DNA from: Fictibacillus sp. b24
GTDB taxonomy: Bacteria > Bacillota > Bacilli > Bacillales > Fictibacillaceae
DNA length: 64,000 nt
NCBI RefSeq assembly: GCF_030348825.1
Contig: NZ_JAUCES010000005.1
Location: 3,844,001-3,908,000 of the forward strand
Direction: 5' to 3'
The position numbers and the translations under genes are program-made. The notes under the pieces were generated by a model, which made no database searches, had not been told where the DNA came from, and was given only the letters and a program-made list of their open reading frames with translations. Each line of letters starts with the position of its first letter. Position 1 is the stretch's first letter. Positions 1 through 8,116 of the stretch are shown here, one piece after another.

Positions 1-2000
1 TCGTTAAGAACAGTGTATTATCCTCAGACAAAACGATCGAACGAAAAGTACAAGAAGCTTACCTTGCTATTCAACTCGAACGCAAGTACACAAAAGATGA
101 AATTCTAGAAATGTATTTAAACAAGATTTACTTTGGCAGCGGAGCTTATGGTGTTGCGACTGCTTCTAAGACGTACTTCAACAAACCTTTAAAAGATCTA
201 ACACCAGCCGAAGCAGCTCTACTCGCAGGATTGCCTCAACGACCGAGCAGCTATGATCCCTTTCTCCACCCTGAAGTTGCGGAAGAAAGGCGCAATACCG
301 TCTTGCAGCTTATGTACAAAAATGGTGCAATAACAAAACAGCAAAAAGAAGAAGCCGTAAGCACTTCTGTAACCGATTCACTTGCAAAAGAAAAAGCGCA
401 GCGATTAAAGTATGACGCTTTTATTCAGCAAGTTATAAAAGAATTGAAGGAAAAAGGGATTTCTGAACGCGCCATCTATGAAGGCGGGTTAAAGATCTAT
501 ACAACCCTTGATCCAAAAGCACAAGCTCATACCGAGAAAGTATTATCAACAGAAGAATTTGTAAAATACCCGAGCGATAAGTTCAAAGCTGGGGTTGCTC
601 TCTTAGACACAAAGACTGGCGTAATCCGTGCGTTAGGTGGAAATCGAACAAGCGGTGAACAGAATGTTGAAAAAGGATTCAATTATGCAACTGATACTAA
701 ACGCCAGCCGGGTTCTACCATAAAACCGATATTGGATTATGGCCCTGCGATAGAAAAGTTTAAGTGGTCTACGTATAAACAGATAAAAGACGAGGAATTA
801 GAAATTGATGGTTGGGAAGCAGGAAACTGGGATGACGAGTTTCATGGTGATGTTTCCATGCGTGAAGCACTCGTAAAGTCTTACAACATCCCTGCGATAA
901 AAACCTTTATGGAGGTCGGTTCAGAGGATGCCGTAAAATTTGCTCAGCAGTTAGGCATACCGATTAAACAAGCTTATCCAGCATATGCAATCGGCGGGTT
1001 TGGAAATGGTCCTTCCCCTCTGGAACTAGCTGGAGCTTATACAGCATTCGGTAATCAAGGTGTTTACCATAAGCCTACGACTCTGCGCAAAGTAAAATAT
1101 CCTGACGGCTATGAAGCTAAGTACGAATCTAAGCCTGTAGCAGCTATGCACGATTACACTGCATATATGATTACCGATATGTTAAAAGATGCGGTTACGC
1201 GCGGGACTGGAACACTGGCTGCCATCCCTGGTTTAGAAGTAGCAGGAAAAACAGGAACGACAAACTTGCCTGAAGAAATTAATAATGAAAAAGGTTCAAG
1301 TGATTCTTGGTTTGCGGGCTATACAACAAATTACACAGCAGCCGTTTGGACTGGCTATGACAAAACCACTGCAGAAACCTATTTAACGCCAGAAGACCAA
1401 AAGATTGCAAAGTATATCTTTAAATCCATTGTTTCAGAAGTTTCAAAAGATAAAAAGACAGCTGGGTTTACAAAACCAAAGTCTGTTGAGGAAGTTTATA
1501 TCAATAAAGACACGGGGTATATCACCAAAAGCGGAAATGGTCCTAACACCGTAAAAGAGCTTATCGTTAAAGGTACATCACTAAAAGAAATGACAGCTCC
1601 ACCTAAACCAAAAAAAGCACCAAAGAAACAAGATTCTAAGTCAAATGATAATGACAAAGATAAAGATAAGAAGAAAAATGAGGAAAAGAAAAAAGAGAAA
1701 AAGCAAGAAGAAGAGAAAAAGAAGGAGGAAGAAAAAAAACCAGAACCTCCTCCGGCGAAGCCAAAAGATGATAAGGCAGATCCACCTCCGCCACAAGATG
1801 AGCCTGGAACAGGAACAGATCCTGAACCAAAGGATCCTCCAACGGAGCCGCCACCGCCAACCGAGCCACCTCCTGCTGATCCGCCGCCAACTGAACCTCC
1901 ACCTACTGAACCTCCTGCAACGGATCCCCCGCCTGAGGGTGATACGACTGGGACAGAGGCTGGAACAGCAGGAGCAACAAGTACACAGACAACAGAGTAA
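1..2000 (+). CDS. class A penicillin-binding protein (PBP1A/PonA type), 5' end outside window
   Basis: Bifunctional peptidoglycan synthase: glycosyltransferase plus DD-transpeptidase, acting outside the membrane on lipid II and stem peptides. The frame is open from base 3, so the start, membrane anchor and early glycosyltransferase motifs lie upstream. Visible are the late glycosyltransferase segment (EAYLAIQLERKY, then EMYLNKIYFG near 110-140), the transpeptidase serine motif PGSTIKP near 705-727, SYN near 880 and KTGT near 1248-1259. From about 1600 the protein becomes a Lys/Glu-rich stretch and then a proline-rich tail with repeated PPPTEPP units, a low-complexity extension common in Bacillaceae PBP1-type proteins. 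The hairpin just after the stop should end transcription. Function is secure from motifs; the exact paralogue is not. Confidence 0.93.
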   Translation, partial: VKNSVLSSDKTIERKVQEAYLAIQLERKYTKDEILEMYLNKIYFGSGAYGVATASKTYFNKPLKDLTPAEAALLAGLPQRPSSYDPFLHPEVAEERRNTVLQLMYKNGAITKQQKEEAVSTSVTDSLAKEKAQRLKYDAFIQQVIKELKEKGISERAIYEGGLKIYTTLDPKAQAHTEKVLSTEEFVKYPSDKFKAGVALLDTKTGVIRALGGNRTSGEQNVEKGFNYATDTKRQPGSTIKPILDYGPAIEKFKWSTYKQIKDEELEIDGWEAGNWDDEFHGDVSMREALVKSYNIPAIKTFMEVGSEDAVKFAQQLGIPIKQAYPAYAIGGFGNGPSPLELAGAYTAFGNQGVYHKPTTLRKVKYPDGYEAKYESKPVAAMHDYTAYMITDMLKDAVTRGTGTLAAIPGLEVAGKTGTTNLPEEINNEKGSSDSWFAGYTTNYTAAVWTGYDKTTAETYLTPEDQKIAKYIFKSIVSEVSKDKKTAGFTKPKSVEEVYINKDTGYITKSGNGPNTVKELIVKGTSLKEMTAPPKPKKAPKKQDSKSNDNDKDKDKKKNEEKKKEKKQEEEKKKEEEKKPEPPPAKPKDDKADPPPPQDEPGTGTDPEPKDPPTEPPPPTEPPPADPPPTEPPPTEPPATDPPPEGDTTGTEAGTAGATSTQTTE

Positions 2001-2004
2001 ACGA

Positions 2005-2038
2005 AAAAGTAACCCGTCTCTTATAGCGGGTTACTTTT
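2005..2038. terminator. bidirectional intrinsic terminator
   Basis: A perfect 12-bp inverted repeat (aaaagtaacccg / cgggttactttt, loop of 10) ends both the PBP gene and the converging minus-strand gene, whose TAA stop lies in the right arm. Confidence 0.88.
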
Positions 2039-2900
2039 CTATGAACTCATATAAAAAAGATTCTCCATTACGATAAAATCTAGGATCGTAAATTCCTAGT
2101 TTCTCGTCTTCTTCAACTACGACTACAAACGGCGACCATTCGTAAAGTGTCTTGGCCCGAGGATTTTCTTCAAAAAGCGGTTCTAAGTCCGCTTCATCAC
2201 TTGAAACTAAGCGATGTTCCAACTGCGGTTTGATAAAAATACTATCTTTTACGATTTCAACTTCATTGCCTTTTTTTCCGATCACTTGAAATTGTGTAGG
2301 AACAAAACCAGCTGCTAAAGCGACATCTTCATACTTATCTTTTGCCTCATTATAAATGACATAACCTTGAAGTGATTGAACAGCAACGTGAGCAATCATT
2401 AGAAGCCATACCACTCTAAACACTTTATAGCGACTGTCTGCTTCTTTTTTCCGAGACACGATAAATCCAGCAAGCATAAGAAACCAGAATACAAAATCAA
2501 CGATCGAGATCGTACCAAACGTTACACGGTAACTCGAGAAAGGCTCAATATATCCCGTTCCCCATGTGTTGAACAGATCACTCGTGTCATGAATAAACAC
2601 TGCGAGTATAGCCCAGTAAAAAATCCTTCGATCCTTTACTTTGAATAACAGCCTGCTTAGTAGATAGATAATCATGCCCCAAACAGGAATAAGGAAAAAA
2701 GAGTGCGTTAATCCTCTATGCCACATCTGCTGCATGATACGTCCCGTTTCAGTAAGGTTAACGACAACATCAATATCAGGAATCTGACTCCCGACAACCG
2801 TTGTAAATAACAAAGCCCGTTTATGAGACTTATCCATATTCATTTTATTAGCTGCACCATACAACGTTAAACCAAATAATGTGTGAGTAACTGTATCCAT
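2031..2900 (-). CDS. YfhP-like membrane-bound metal-dependent hydrolase (YdjM/DUF457 family)
   Basis: Integral membrane protein of 289 residues. It begins MDTVTHTLFGLTLYG and continues with SQIPDID (about 38-44), the His/Asp signature of the YdjM/YfhP family (often labelled LexA-binding, inner-membrane putative hydrolase). A second His cluster is HRGLTHS near 62-68, and HDTSD follows near 104. About four hydrophobic helices occupy the first 180 residues; the C-terminal third is soluble and acidic. The family is assigned as a hydrolase mainly from conserved His/Asp residues, and the substrate is unknown. It converges on the PBP gene, shares its terminator, and appears monocistronic. Confidence 0.75.
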   Translation of the reverse strand: MDTVTHTLFGLTLYGAANKMNMDKSHKRALLFTTVVGSQIPDIDVVVNLTETGRIMQQMWHRGLTHSFFLIPVWGMIIYLLSRLLFKVKDRRIFYWAILAVFIHDTSDLFNTWGTGYIEPFSSYRVTFGTISIVDFVFWFLMLAGFIVSRKKEADSRYKVFRVVWLLMIAHVAVQSLQGYVIYNEAKDKYEDVALAAGFVPTQFQVIGKKGNEVEIVKDSIFIKPQLEHRLVSSDEADLEPLFEENPRAKTLYEWSPFVVVVEEDEKLGIYDPRFYRNGESFLYEFIEK

Positions 2901-2961
2901 ATGTCCTCTTTAATTTGTTATTATTAGGATGTTTTTTAAGAGATTGTTTCTAGCTTTGGAA

Positions 2962-3093
2962 GTGGTTGATTTCCGTTCCAGACTGCTCGCTTTCCGCGGG
3001 GCAGGCGGTGAGCCACATTCGTACGTTTCACTCTTAAGTGTCTCACCTGCCCGCCTGTCCGGCAGGAGTCTCGCATCTTACACTCCAATCAAC
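2962..3093. repeat. dispersed palindromic repeat, copy 1
   Basis: A 132-nt element bounded by GTTGATT and AATCAAC, with inner complementary blocks (GGTGAG/CTCACC, CCGCGGGGC/CCGGCAGG). It can fold into one long imperfect hairpin. Related copies lie at 15258-15390, 28375-28506 and 63553-63684, all in the same orientation. Small frames over it are not genes. Confidence 0.85.
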
Positions 3094-3180
3094 GATCATA
3101 GAAGATAATATTAGAAAGCAACAATCTATTAGAAAAGTACATTTAGAAAAGAAACTACAAAAACACCCTTCCTTTATGTT

Positions 3181-3216
3181 AACGAAAAAAAGAGCTTCTG
3201 TCTTGGCAGAAGCTCT
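3181..3216 (-). terminator. intrinsic terminator of the DinB-like gene
   Basis: Ten-bp stem (3191-3200/3207-3216, loop tcttgg) followed on the minus strand by a T-run. It lies 65 nt after the stop of the DinB-like gene. Confidence 0.85.
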
Positions 3217-3280
3217 TAGTATAATTACCATTATTTCCTAAGATAATTTCCGGGGAAATTCGACGTTATTTCCTAAGTGT

Positions 3281-3769
3281 CTACACAATCTGTCCATTGA
3301 GCTCAAACCCTTTAGATATAAGGAATTTATCGATTTGAATCTTGTGATGATGATCATGCTCCACCATACCCTTGATATATTCGCATAGTGTAATTGTGCT
3401 ATTTTCCATTTGGATTTTCTCTTCCCAAATCTCATTTGGCAACTCTTCAAGCTTTTTAGAGAGTACAAGGCGACACTCGATCACTTCATTAATAAGCTGA
3501 TTCTTAGAGATTCCTGACCTAGCTTCGTTTGCAGCATTTCTGTTAATCTCTTCTACATCAACTTTTTTGGGCGGCAGGTTCGATCGACCTACAAAATACG
3601 CAAATCTTTCATCCCATACAAAGATATCCCATGCTTTGATATGAGCTATAATTTCACCTGTCGACCACTTTTCTTCCTTTATTGGTTGAAGCCAAAATTC
3701 TTCCGGCAAGCCTTTTAGCTGTTCCAGATAGTTTACAAAACTTCTATATTCACTTAACACTTCACACAT
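3281..3769 (-). CDS. DinB/YfiT-like putative metalloenzyme
   Basis: Cytosolic protein of 162 residues with the four-helix DinB fold signature. One histidine is in the segment EIIAHIKAWD (about 39-48), and a His cluster HDHHH lies near the end (about 139-143). These are the expected divalent-metal ligands. Members include thiol-dependent transferases such as bacillithiol S-transferases and many of unknown substrate; nothing here specifies which. The start is supported by AAGGAGG eight bases upstream. Monocistronic, with its own terminator. Confidence 0.8.
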   Translation of the reverse strand: MCEVLSEYRSFVNYLEQLKGLPEEFWLQPIKEEKWSTGEIIAHIKAWDIFVWDERFAYFVGRSNLPPKKVDVEEINRNAANEARSGISKNQLINEVIECRLVLSKKLEELPNEIWEEKIQMENSTITLCEYIKGMVEHDHHHKIQIDKFLISKGFELNGQIV

Positions 3770-3844
3770 TAGTTTGACCTCCTTTATATAAAAAACTTTT
3801 TCGTTATTATTAGGATTTTGTCCATGTCACTCCTCCCCCTGGGA

Positions 3845-3853
3845 CATACACTA
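3845..3853 (+). promoter_or_regulatory. candidate sigma-K -10 element
   Basis: CATACACTA matches the mother-cell sigma-K -10 consensus CATAnnnTA exactly, with an AC pair 14 bases upstream as a weak -35. It lies 43 bp before the YjcZ-like gene. The match is by eye; a 9-nt motif can occur by chance. Confidence 0.4.
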
Positions 3854-3895
3854 TGTTGAAAGCATAAGGCACAAGAAAGAAGGAGGAATTACAGC

Positions 3896-4063
3896 ATGTT
3901 TGGAAAGAGACAACAACAGCGTAACTGGGGTTACCCTGGATACGGATACGGTTGCTACACCCCATGTGGCTACGGCTATAAGGGATACGGTGGCGGCGGA
4001 GTGTTCGCTTTAATTGTAGTGCTTTTTATCCTTCTCATCATCATCGGTGCGACGTTGAGATAG
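3896..4063 (+). CDS. YjcZ-like small Gly/Tyr-rich membrane protein
   Basis: A 55-residue protein. The N-terminal half is Gly/Tyr/Cys-rich ([19 protein letters not shown]) and is followed by a hydrophobic helix ([16 protein letters not shown]) near the C-terminus. This layout is that of the YjcZ/SscA group of tiny sporulation-linked proteins in Bacillaceae. A strong ribosome site (AGGAGG, 3881-3886) precedes the ATG and a terminator follows. The upstream sigma-K-like box suggests late mother-cell expression and a coat role; that role is inference from the family. Confidence 0.82.
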   Translation: MFGKRQQQRNWGYPGYGYGCYTPCGYGYKGYGGGGVFALIVVLFILLIIIGATLR

Positions 4064-4071
4064 TATTTTTT

Positions 4072-4101
4072 AAAAGGCAAGAGTTGCTGCTCTTGTCTTT
4101 T
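4072..4101. terminator. bidirectional intrinsic terminator
   Basis: Twelve-bp stem with one G.U pair (4072-4083/4090-4101), flanked by A- and T-runs. It separates the YjcZ-like gene from the end of the converging permease operon. Confidence 0.85.
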
Positions 4102-4104
4102 TAT

Positions 4105-5103
4105 TTAACTTGTTTTTCGTTCATCCAGAAAAACAAAGGAGAAATTTTCTGATCCATGTTGGACATGTCTTTCTTCGTTCTTCATCATCTTTTTGCCACC
4201 AGGAAGTTGATCTCCCGCTCGCTTAATACCTTCAGCCATAAAATTAAATGCCATTATCACAGCAGCAAAACTCATTACAGGAAAAAACACAAGCCATGGT
4301 GCAAGTCTAAGCTGATAATAATAGCCACCTAAAAGGCCTGACCATTCGTTAGAAACCGATACGGGGATTTCAAACTCTTGTGAGAATTCCCGATAAATCG
4401 TACCTCCAAAAAACAAACCTAATATGCCAAGATGCGCAAGCAAAAGCAATACGGCAATAACCTGCTGCACGTACATAAGAACGAGTTTTGGCCATAAGTG
4501 AGGCATAACGTGTTTAAACAAAATTCGAAGCTTACTTCCGCCCATCAATTTTGCACTCGTTATAAATTCTTCGCGCTGAATCAGGCTAATTTCTTCTTTT
4601 ATTAAGATCGCCGTGTTCGGTACGGCAATTAATACGATTAAAAGCATCTCAAAATATACTTTCTCCCAGAATGTGAACTGATCTGCGGCAATGATTGGCG
4701 CGACGATTACAAAGATGAGGAGGGCTGAAGGGATATAATAAAACGATTGTCCTAAGCCCTTAATGAACGGAAGGGCTTTTCCCGCACTCAATAATAGTAT
4801 TCCGCCAAAATACGAAAGGATGATTCGTAGTAAACTAGCAACAAAAGCAATACCCAATGTGTATTTTGCACCTGATATGATTTGATAAAACAGGTCCGCC
4901 CCCATCCGATCGCTGCCAAACCAATACTCACGTGATGGCTCAAAAGGTGCTTTATCAACAGGATTAATACCCTCATAGACAATCTGATTTTCATAGATTT
5001 CATTTCCCATCACAAAATGGTGATACAAGCTAAAGGCGAGCAATGAAAAGACAAATAGAAAACCCGCTAGAAAGAAAGGCTGCTTCCATAGTGTTTTCAT
5101 CAT
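4105..5103 (-). CDS. ABC transporter permease, OppC/DppC type
   Basis: Inner-membrane permease of 332 residues. It has one N-terminal helix (about 9-28), a long extracytoplasmic loop containing WFGSDRMGADLF, which is typical of OppC/DppC proteins, and then about five helices. The EAA loop is visible as AKLMGGSKLRILFKHVMP near residues 184-201, where an ATPase would dock. The C-terminal 30 residues are hydrophilic. It overlaps the upstream permease by 4 bp, implying translational coupling. No cognate ATPase or peptide-binding protein lies nearby, so the substrate is unknown. Confidence 0.85.
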   Translation of the reverse strand: MMKTLWKQPFFLAGFLFVFSLLAFSLYHHFVMGNEIYENQIVYEGINPVDKAPFEPSREYWFGSDRMGADLFYQIISGAKYTLGIAFVASLLRIILSYFGGILLLSAGKALPFIKGLGQSFYYIPSALLIFVIVAPIIAADQFTFWEKVYFEMLLIVLIAVPNTAILIKEEISLIQREEFITSAKLMGGSKLRILFKHVMPHLWPKLVLMYVQQVIAVLLLLAHLGILGLFFGGTIYREFSQEFEIPVSVSNEWSGLLGGYYYQLRLAPWLVFFPVMSFAAVIMAFNFMAEGIKRAGDQLPGGKKMMKNEERHVQHGSENFSFVFLDERKTS

Positions 5104-5954
5104 TTTTCACCCACCCATTTATATGTAATCATCCTGAGAACCGTAAAGAATAGAAACATGGGTATAAACAATAAAAGCATGGAGATCGTAAAGATTGCCG
5201 GATTTCCCATTTCTCTTACTAAAGTTGTAATTCCGTATATATTAAACAGATATTCAACCATTAATAGATTGGACAGCATAAACCAAAGGATATTACGAGA
5301 TTGATGAAACACACTAAGCAGTGTGTTTGGTAAAACATGACGCCATAGAATGCGGAAACCCCCGATCCCCTTACTTTTCGCTGTATCAATATATTGTTTT
5401 TTGAGTTCTTCTTCCATATTAAACAGCAGTATTCTTAAGATTAGAAGAGTCGGCAATACCGTTAAACAAAAAATGGGAATAGCATAGGTTTTTTGATCAT
5501 AAAGTGTGACAATTTGAAACAAAAGAATATTTGTCTTTTTGAAAAACCAGATAATAAAAAACTGAATACCTATCGCTATTAACACATCAGGTATTGATTC
5601 AAAAACAAAGGAAAAAACACGTATTTTATCTTTTAAACGTGATGGCAGCATAAAAATGATGAGCGCAAATACAAGTGCTACAAGGAGGGCTATGAAAAAT
5701 GCAGAAAACAGAATGGTCAATGAGTAGCCGTATATTCCCCACATGTTAGGAAAAAGCGGGTATGGACCACTCTGCGTAAAATACATAATCTCTCCTGGAC
5801 TTATCATGGTCTTAAACAATTCTGCTATTCCATTCAAATAACCGCTCGTATTAAAGGTCATCCCAGTGAACATGAATGGAACCGCGCCAAGCAGTATGAT
5901 TCCAATTACAGATAGAATCAAAGAAAGCATGCTATCTCTTAAAATGTATGGCAT
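5100..5954 (-). CDS. ABC transporter permease, OppB/DppB type
   Basis: Inner-membrane permease of 284 residues with about six hydrophobic segments. An EAA-type loop is visible (AKSKGIGGFRILWRHVLP near 194-211). It is the usual partner of the OppC-type gene that overlaps its stop. The periplasmic portion between helices 1 and 2 is short. Nine bases separate it from the preceding lipoprotein gene, so the three genes form one transcription unit. The family is clear from the EAA loop and topology; the transported molecule cannot be read from sequence. Confidence 0.83.
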   Translation of the reverse strand: MPYILRDSMLSLILSVIGIILLGAVPFMFTGMTFNTSGYLNGIAELFKTMISPGEIMYFTQSGPYPLFPNMWGIYGYSLTILFSAFFIALLVALVFALIIFMLPSRLKDKIRVFSFVFESIPDVLIAIGIQFFIIWFFKKTNILLFQIVTLYDQKTYAIPIFCLTVLPTLLILRILLFNMEEELKKQYIDTAKSKGIGGFRILWRHVLPNTLLSVFHQSRNILWFMLSNLLMVEYLFNIYGITTLVREMGNPAIFTISMLLLFIPMFLFFTVLRMITYKWVGEK

Positions 5955-5963
5955 AACATCCCC

Positions 5964-6464
5964 CTATTTGTTGCTTATCTTTTTGTACTCTACTTTTGCT
6001 AGATTGTATTCTCTTGAACCAAATGGAATAACTAAAACGTTACTATATTCCCCGTTGCATCCATCTACTGCTAAATTTCTGTTGGAGTCCATAATATTCA
6101 TACATTCAATCTCACCAATGGGCATCGCAAAGGTTTTATTATTATTTGTAAAAACGGTTTTATCTTTGCTAATGAAATGCAATTCGCTTGTTGTAGGCTC
6201 ACCGCTCTTCGGAAAAACCGTTATCTGCAGTGTACTCTCTTTATTTGCTTTCACATCGTCTAAAAAAGCGAACATGGGAACAAGGTGTTCTGCTTTCGTC
6301 GCCCCTGTCATAAGTTCATGTTCTTTATCAGACAGGTTCTGAATCACCACATGATTTTTATTAATGGCATCTTTCACTGTGAATTTAGGTTCTTGATCAA
6401 TATCCTTTTCAGAGCAGCCGATTAAAAGTGCTAGAAGACCAATCGCACCCCATATCTTTTTCAT
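5964..6464 (-). CDS. small lipoprotein of the permease operon, function unknown
   Basis: The 166-residue precursor has a classic lipoprotein signal: MKKIWGAIGLLALLIGCSEKD, with lipobox LIGC (Cys17). The mature part is soluble, with no family I recognise. At about 150 residues it is far shorter than a type-5 peptide-binding protein (usually over 500), so it is not the conventional binding component of the two permeases it leads. SD GAGGGGGAG lies five bases before the ATG. It is first in the operon, after a good sigma-A promoter. Confidence 0.8.
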   Translation of the reverse strand: MKKIWGAIGLLALLIGCSEKDIDQEPKFTVKDAINKNHVVIQNLSDKEHELMTGATKAEHLVPMFAFLDDVKANKESTLQITVFPKSGEPTTSELHFISKDKTVFTNNNKTFAMPIGEIECMNIMDSNRNLAVDGCNGEYSNVLVIPFGSREYNLAKVEYKKISNK

Positions 6465-6511
6465 TTAAACTCCCCCTCGTTTGAATAATATAGAATATTC
6501 AGTCTGTTTAA

Positions 6512-6540
6512 AGTATAATCAACCTGCTTTGTTTTTACAA
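6512..6540 (-). promoter_or_regulatory. sigma-A promoter of the lipoprotein-permease operon
   Basis: On the minus strand TTGTAA (6535-6540), 17-nt spacer, TATACT (6512-6517), about 50 bp before the lipoprotein ATG. Confidence 0.6.
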
Positions 6541-6605
6541 TAATAGGAAAATTATATGTTGTATGGCTATGGTAGGGAAAGTCCTTATTAAATCAGACGA
6601 ACAAA

Positions 6606-6632
6606 GGCCTCCCTTTTATTCAAAGAGAGGCC
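6606..6632 (-). terminator. intrinsic terminator
   Basis: GGCCTC...GAGGCC stem extended by CTTT/AAAG, followed on the minus strand by a T-rich run. It lies directly after the pyridoxamine-oxidase-fold gene. Confidence 0.8.
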
Positions 6633-6638
6633 GACTTT

Positions 6639-7070
6639 TTATAACTCTAAAATTTGTGGTTCATGTTCTCCTGCATTCATTAATCGAATAAGACTTGGTT
6701 TAATTTCAAGCAGAATATAGTTTGGATCATTGGGTCCTTCAAAATAATGTTTCATCTGATCGTTCCAAAATTTTTCTTTCAAACCTTGATCGTCTCTTAT
6801 AGTAGCAGTGCCTTCAATCTCTAGATACGGATCATTATACCCTTCGCCTTCATAACCGACTAGTACGTGAACATTCGGGTTATCTTGAATTTCTTCAGCT
6901 TTATGGGTATCAATACTCGTAGGCGTGTAGAATGTCAGGCCATCATGAAAAAAAGTCATATATCTGGAATGCGGCTTGTTGTTCTTAACTGTTGCCAGCA
7001 CGCCCGTTTGTTTTTTTTCTAGTACATCAAACACTTTATTTTTTATCTGCTCTTTATCCATGTCATCCAC
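6639..7070 (-). CDS. pyridoxamine 5'-phosphate oxidase-fold protein, YdaG (general stress protein 26)-like
   Basis: A 143-residue split-barrel flavin-binding-fold protein. Family marks are GVLATVKNNKPHSRYMTFF at about 18-36 (strand pair and nucleotide-binding region) and the tail LLEIKPSLIRLMN. Length and sequence resemble B. subtilis YdaG, general stress protein 26. The family binds FMN or F420/heme; the reaction here is unknown. Upstream, a TATAAT near 7090 could serve sigma-A; I see no convincing sigma-B site (GTTTAA/GGGTAT) despite the stress annotation of relatives. Monocistronic. Confidence 0.8.
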   Translation of the reverse strand: MDDMDKEQIKNKVFDVLEKKQTGVLATVKNNKPHSRYMTFFHDGLTFYTPTSIDTHKAEEIQDNPNVHVLVGYEGEGYNDPYLEIEGTATIRDDQGLKEKFWNDQMKHYFEGPNDPNYILLEIKPSLIRLMNAGEHEPQILEL

Positions 7071-7146
7071 TCCTTAAAGTTAGGCTCTATTATATCTACC
7101 TTTTAGGATGGAATATAAAACATTATGTTATGCATTACACTTTAAT

Positions 7147-7608
7147 TTAAGCAGTGGCATTCGCCAGGCTTTCTCTTTCAACTTTATCCATAAAATCTTG
7201 CACGACTTTGTTATTGTTTTTGTCACCTGCGATTTTAAGCATCACTTTCCCTAAAAAGTTGATGCCCTTGTTAGATCCTTCATAGATAAAACGAGTTTTC
7301 GATTCGTCTATTTTGATGAGAGTAAACGCAGTTTGGATTTCAAAGGCTTTTGCCAAGTTAAAACCAATGGCTAAGTGCTTTTCATTCTCCTTATCTTCGT
7401 ACCCTAACGTTTCAACAGTGTACGTTTCTATTCTACGACCTTCTTTGTAAGACTGTCTGTACGTAGATCCCACCACACCTTCTTTCTTTTCGATCGGTGT
7501 ATGCTCCACAACGTTCGGCATGATTCTTTGCAGATTCTCATCTGAAAATAGTTCCCAAACTTTTTCAATGTTTGCTGGTATCGTCTTCTCTTCTTTCCAT
7601 GTCAGCAT
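7147..7608 (-). CDS. SRPBCC-family protein
   Basis: A START/Bet v1-like hydrophobic-pocket protein of about 153 residues. It begins LTWKEEKTIPANIEKVWELF, the typical SRPBCC strand-helix start, and ends in a long amphipathic helix (KVVQDFMDKVERES). Such proteins bind or transfer small lipophilic ligands; the ligand is unknown. The frame also has an ATG at 7614, but GAGGG is only two bases from it and eight from the ATG at 7608, so I prefer 7608. The 5' end lies inside the 3' end of the MerR gene in another frame, so the two are probably coupled. Confidence 0.75.
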   Translation of the reverse strand: MLTWKEEKTIPANIEKVWELFSDENLQRIMPNVVEHTPIEKKEGVVGSTYRQSYKEGRRIETYTVETLGYEDKENEKHLAIGFNLAKAFEIQTAFTLIKIDESKTRFIYEGSNKGINFLGKVMLKIAGDKNNNKVVQDFMDKVERESLANATA

Positions 7609-7957
7609 TGTCATCGCCCTCTTTTCCCCATTTTAGAAATTGATCAATTTCATCTATTGTGCTGTATAGATTCTCGATTTTCTTTTGAATGTCTTTCTTT
7701 TTTTGATTCAGGATGTGCTCTAAGTTTTCAAAGGATTCATCTTCAATGACGGTTAGCATCTCTTGAATAGTAAAATTGAATTTTCTTAGACTGACTAGTA
7801 TCATCGCAATTAAGTAGGAACCATTATCGTAATAGCGATACTTATTATTAGGATCGATATATACTGGTTCAAGCAGCTTCACTTCTGCATAATACCTAAG
7901 CGTTTCTTTACTCAATCCCGTCATTTCTGAAAACTCACTTACTCGATACATCATCAT
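7565..7957 (-). CDS. MerR-family transcriptional regulator
   Basis: DNA-binding protein of 130 residues. The N-terminal winged helix is MYRVSEFSEMTGLSKETLRYYAEVKLLEP (residues 3-31), the hallmark MerR helix-turn-helix, followed by NKYRYYDNGS. A coiled coil follows (about 80-110) and then a short charged tail. There is no cysteine cluster and no large effector domain, so metal or drug sensing by known modes is not indicated. The last ~45 bases overlap the SRPBCC start. It likely regulates itself and the SRPBCC partner (inference). Confidence 0.82.
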   Translation of the reverse strand: MMMYRVSEFSEMTGLSKETLRYYAEVKLLEPVYIDPNNKYRYYDNGSYLIAMILVSLRKFNFTIQEMLTVIEDESFENLEHILNQKKKDIQKKIENLYSTIDEIDQFLKWGKEGDDNADMERREDDTSKH

Positions 7958-8116
7958 CCACCACCTGCCATTCCATCATAAACCGTGTTGTGCACCACAT
8001 GGTCAATCTTTTTTTCGTCTAACTATATTCTTCCTCAAGATAATGTTTATCCCTTTTTGAATAAAGGGTTTTTCTTTCAGTCAGAAGAATATTAACGAAC
8101 AAGGGAGGTTTTAAAT

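Noticed and set aside
1645-2076. Lys/Arg-rich 143-residue frame in the PBP tail
   Set aside because: Out-of-frame shadow of the KE/proline-rich PBP tail.
3038-3241. Small open frame over repeat copy 1
   Set aside because: Lies mostly in the palindromic repeat and the terminator; no ribosome site.
7071-7140. Sigma-B promoter for the YdaG-like gene
   Set aside because: GTTTTA is followed by GGTAGA, too far from GGGTAT to support the call.
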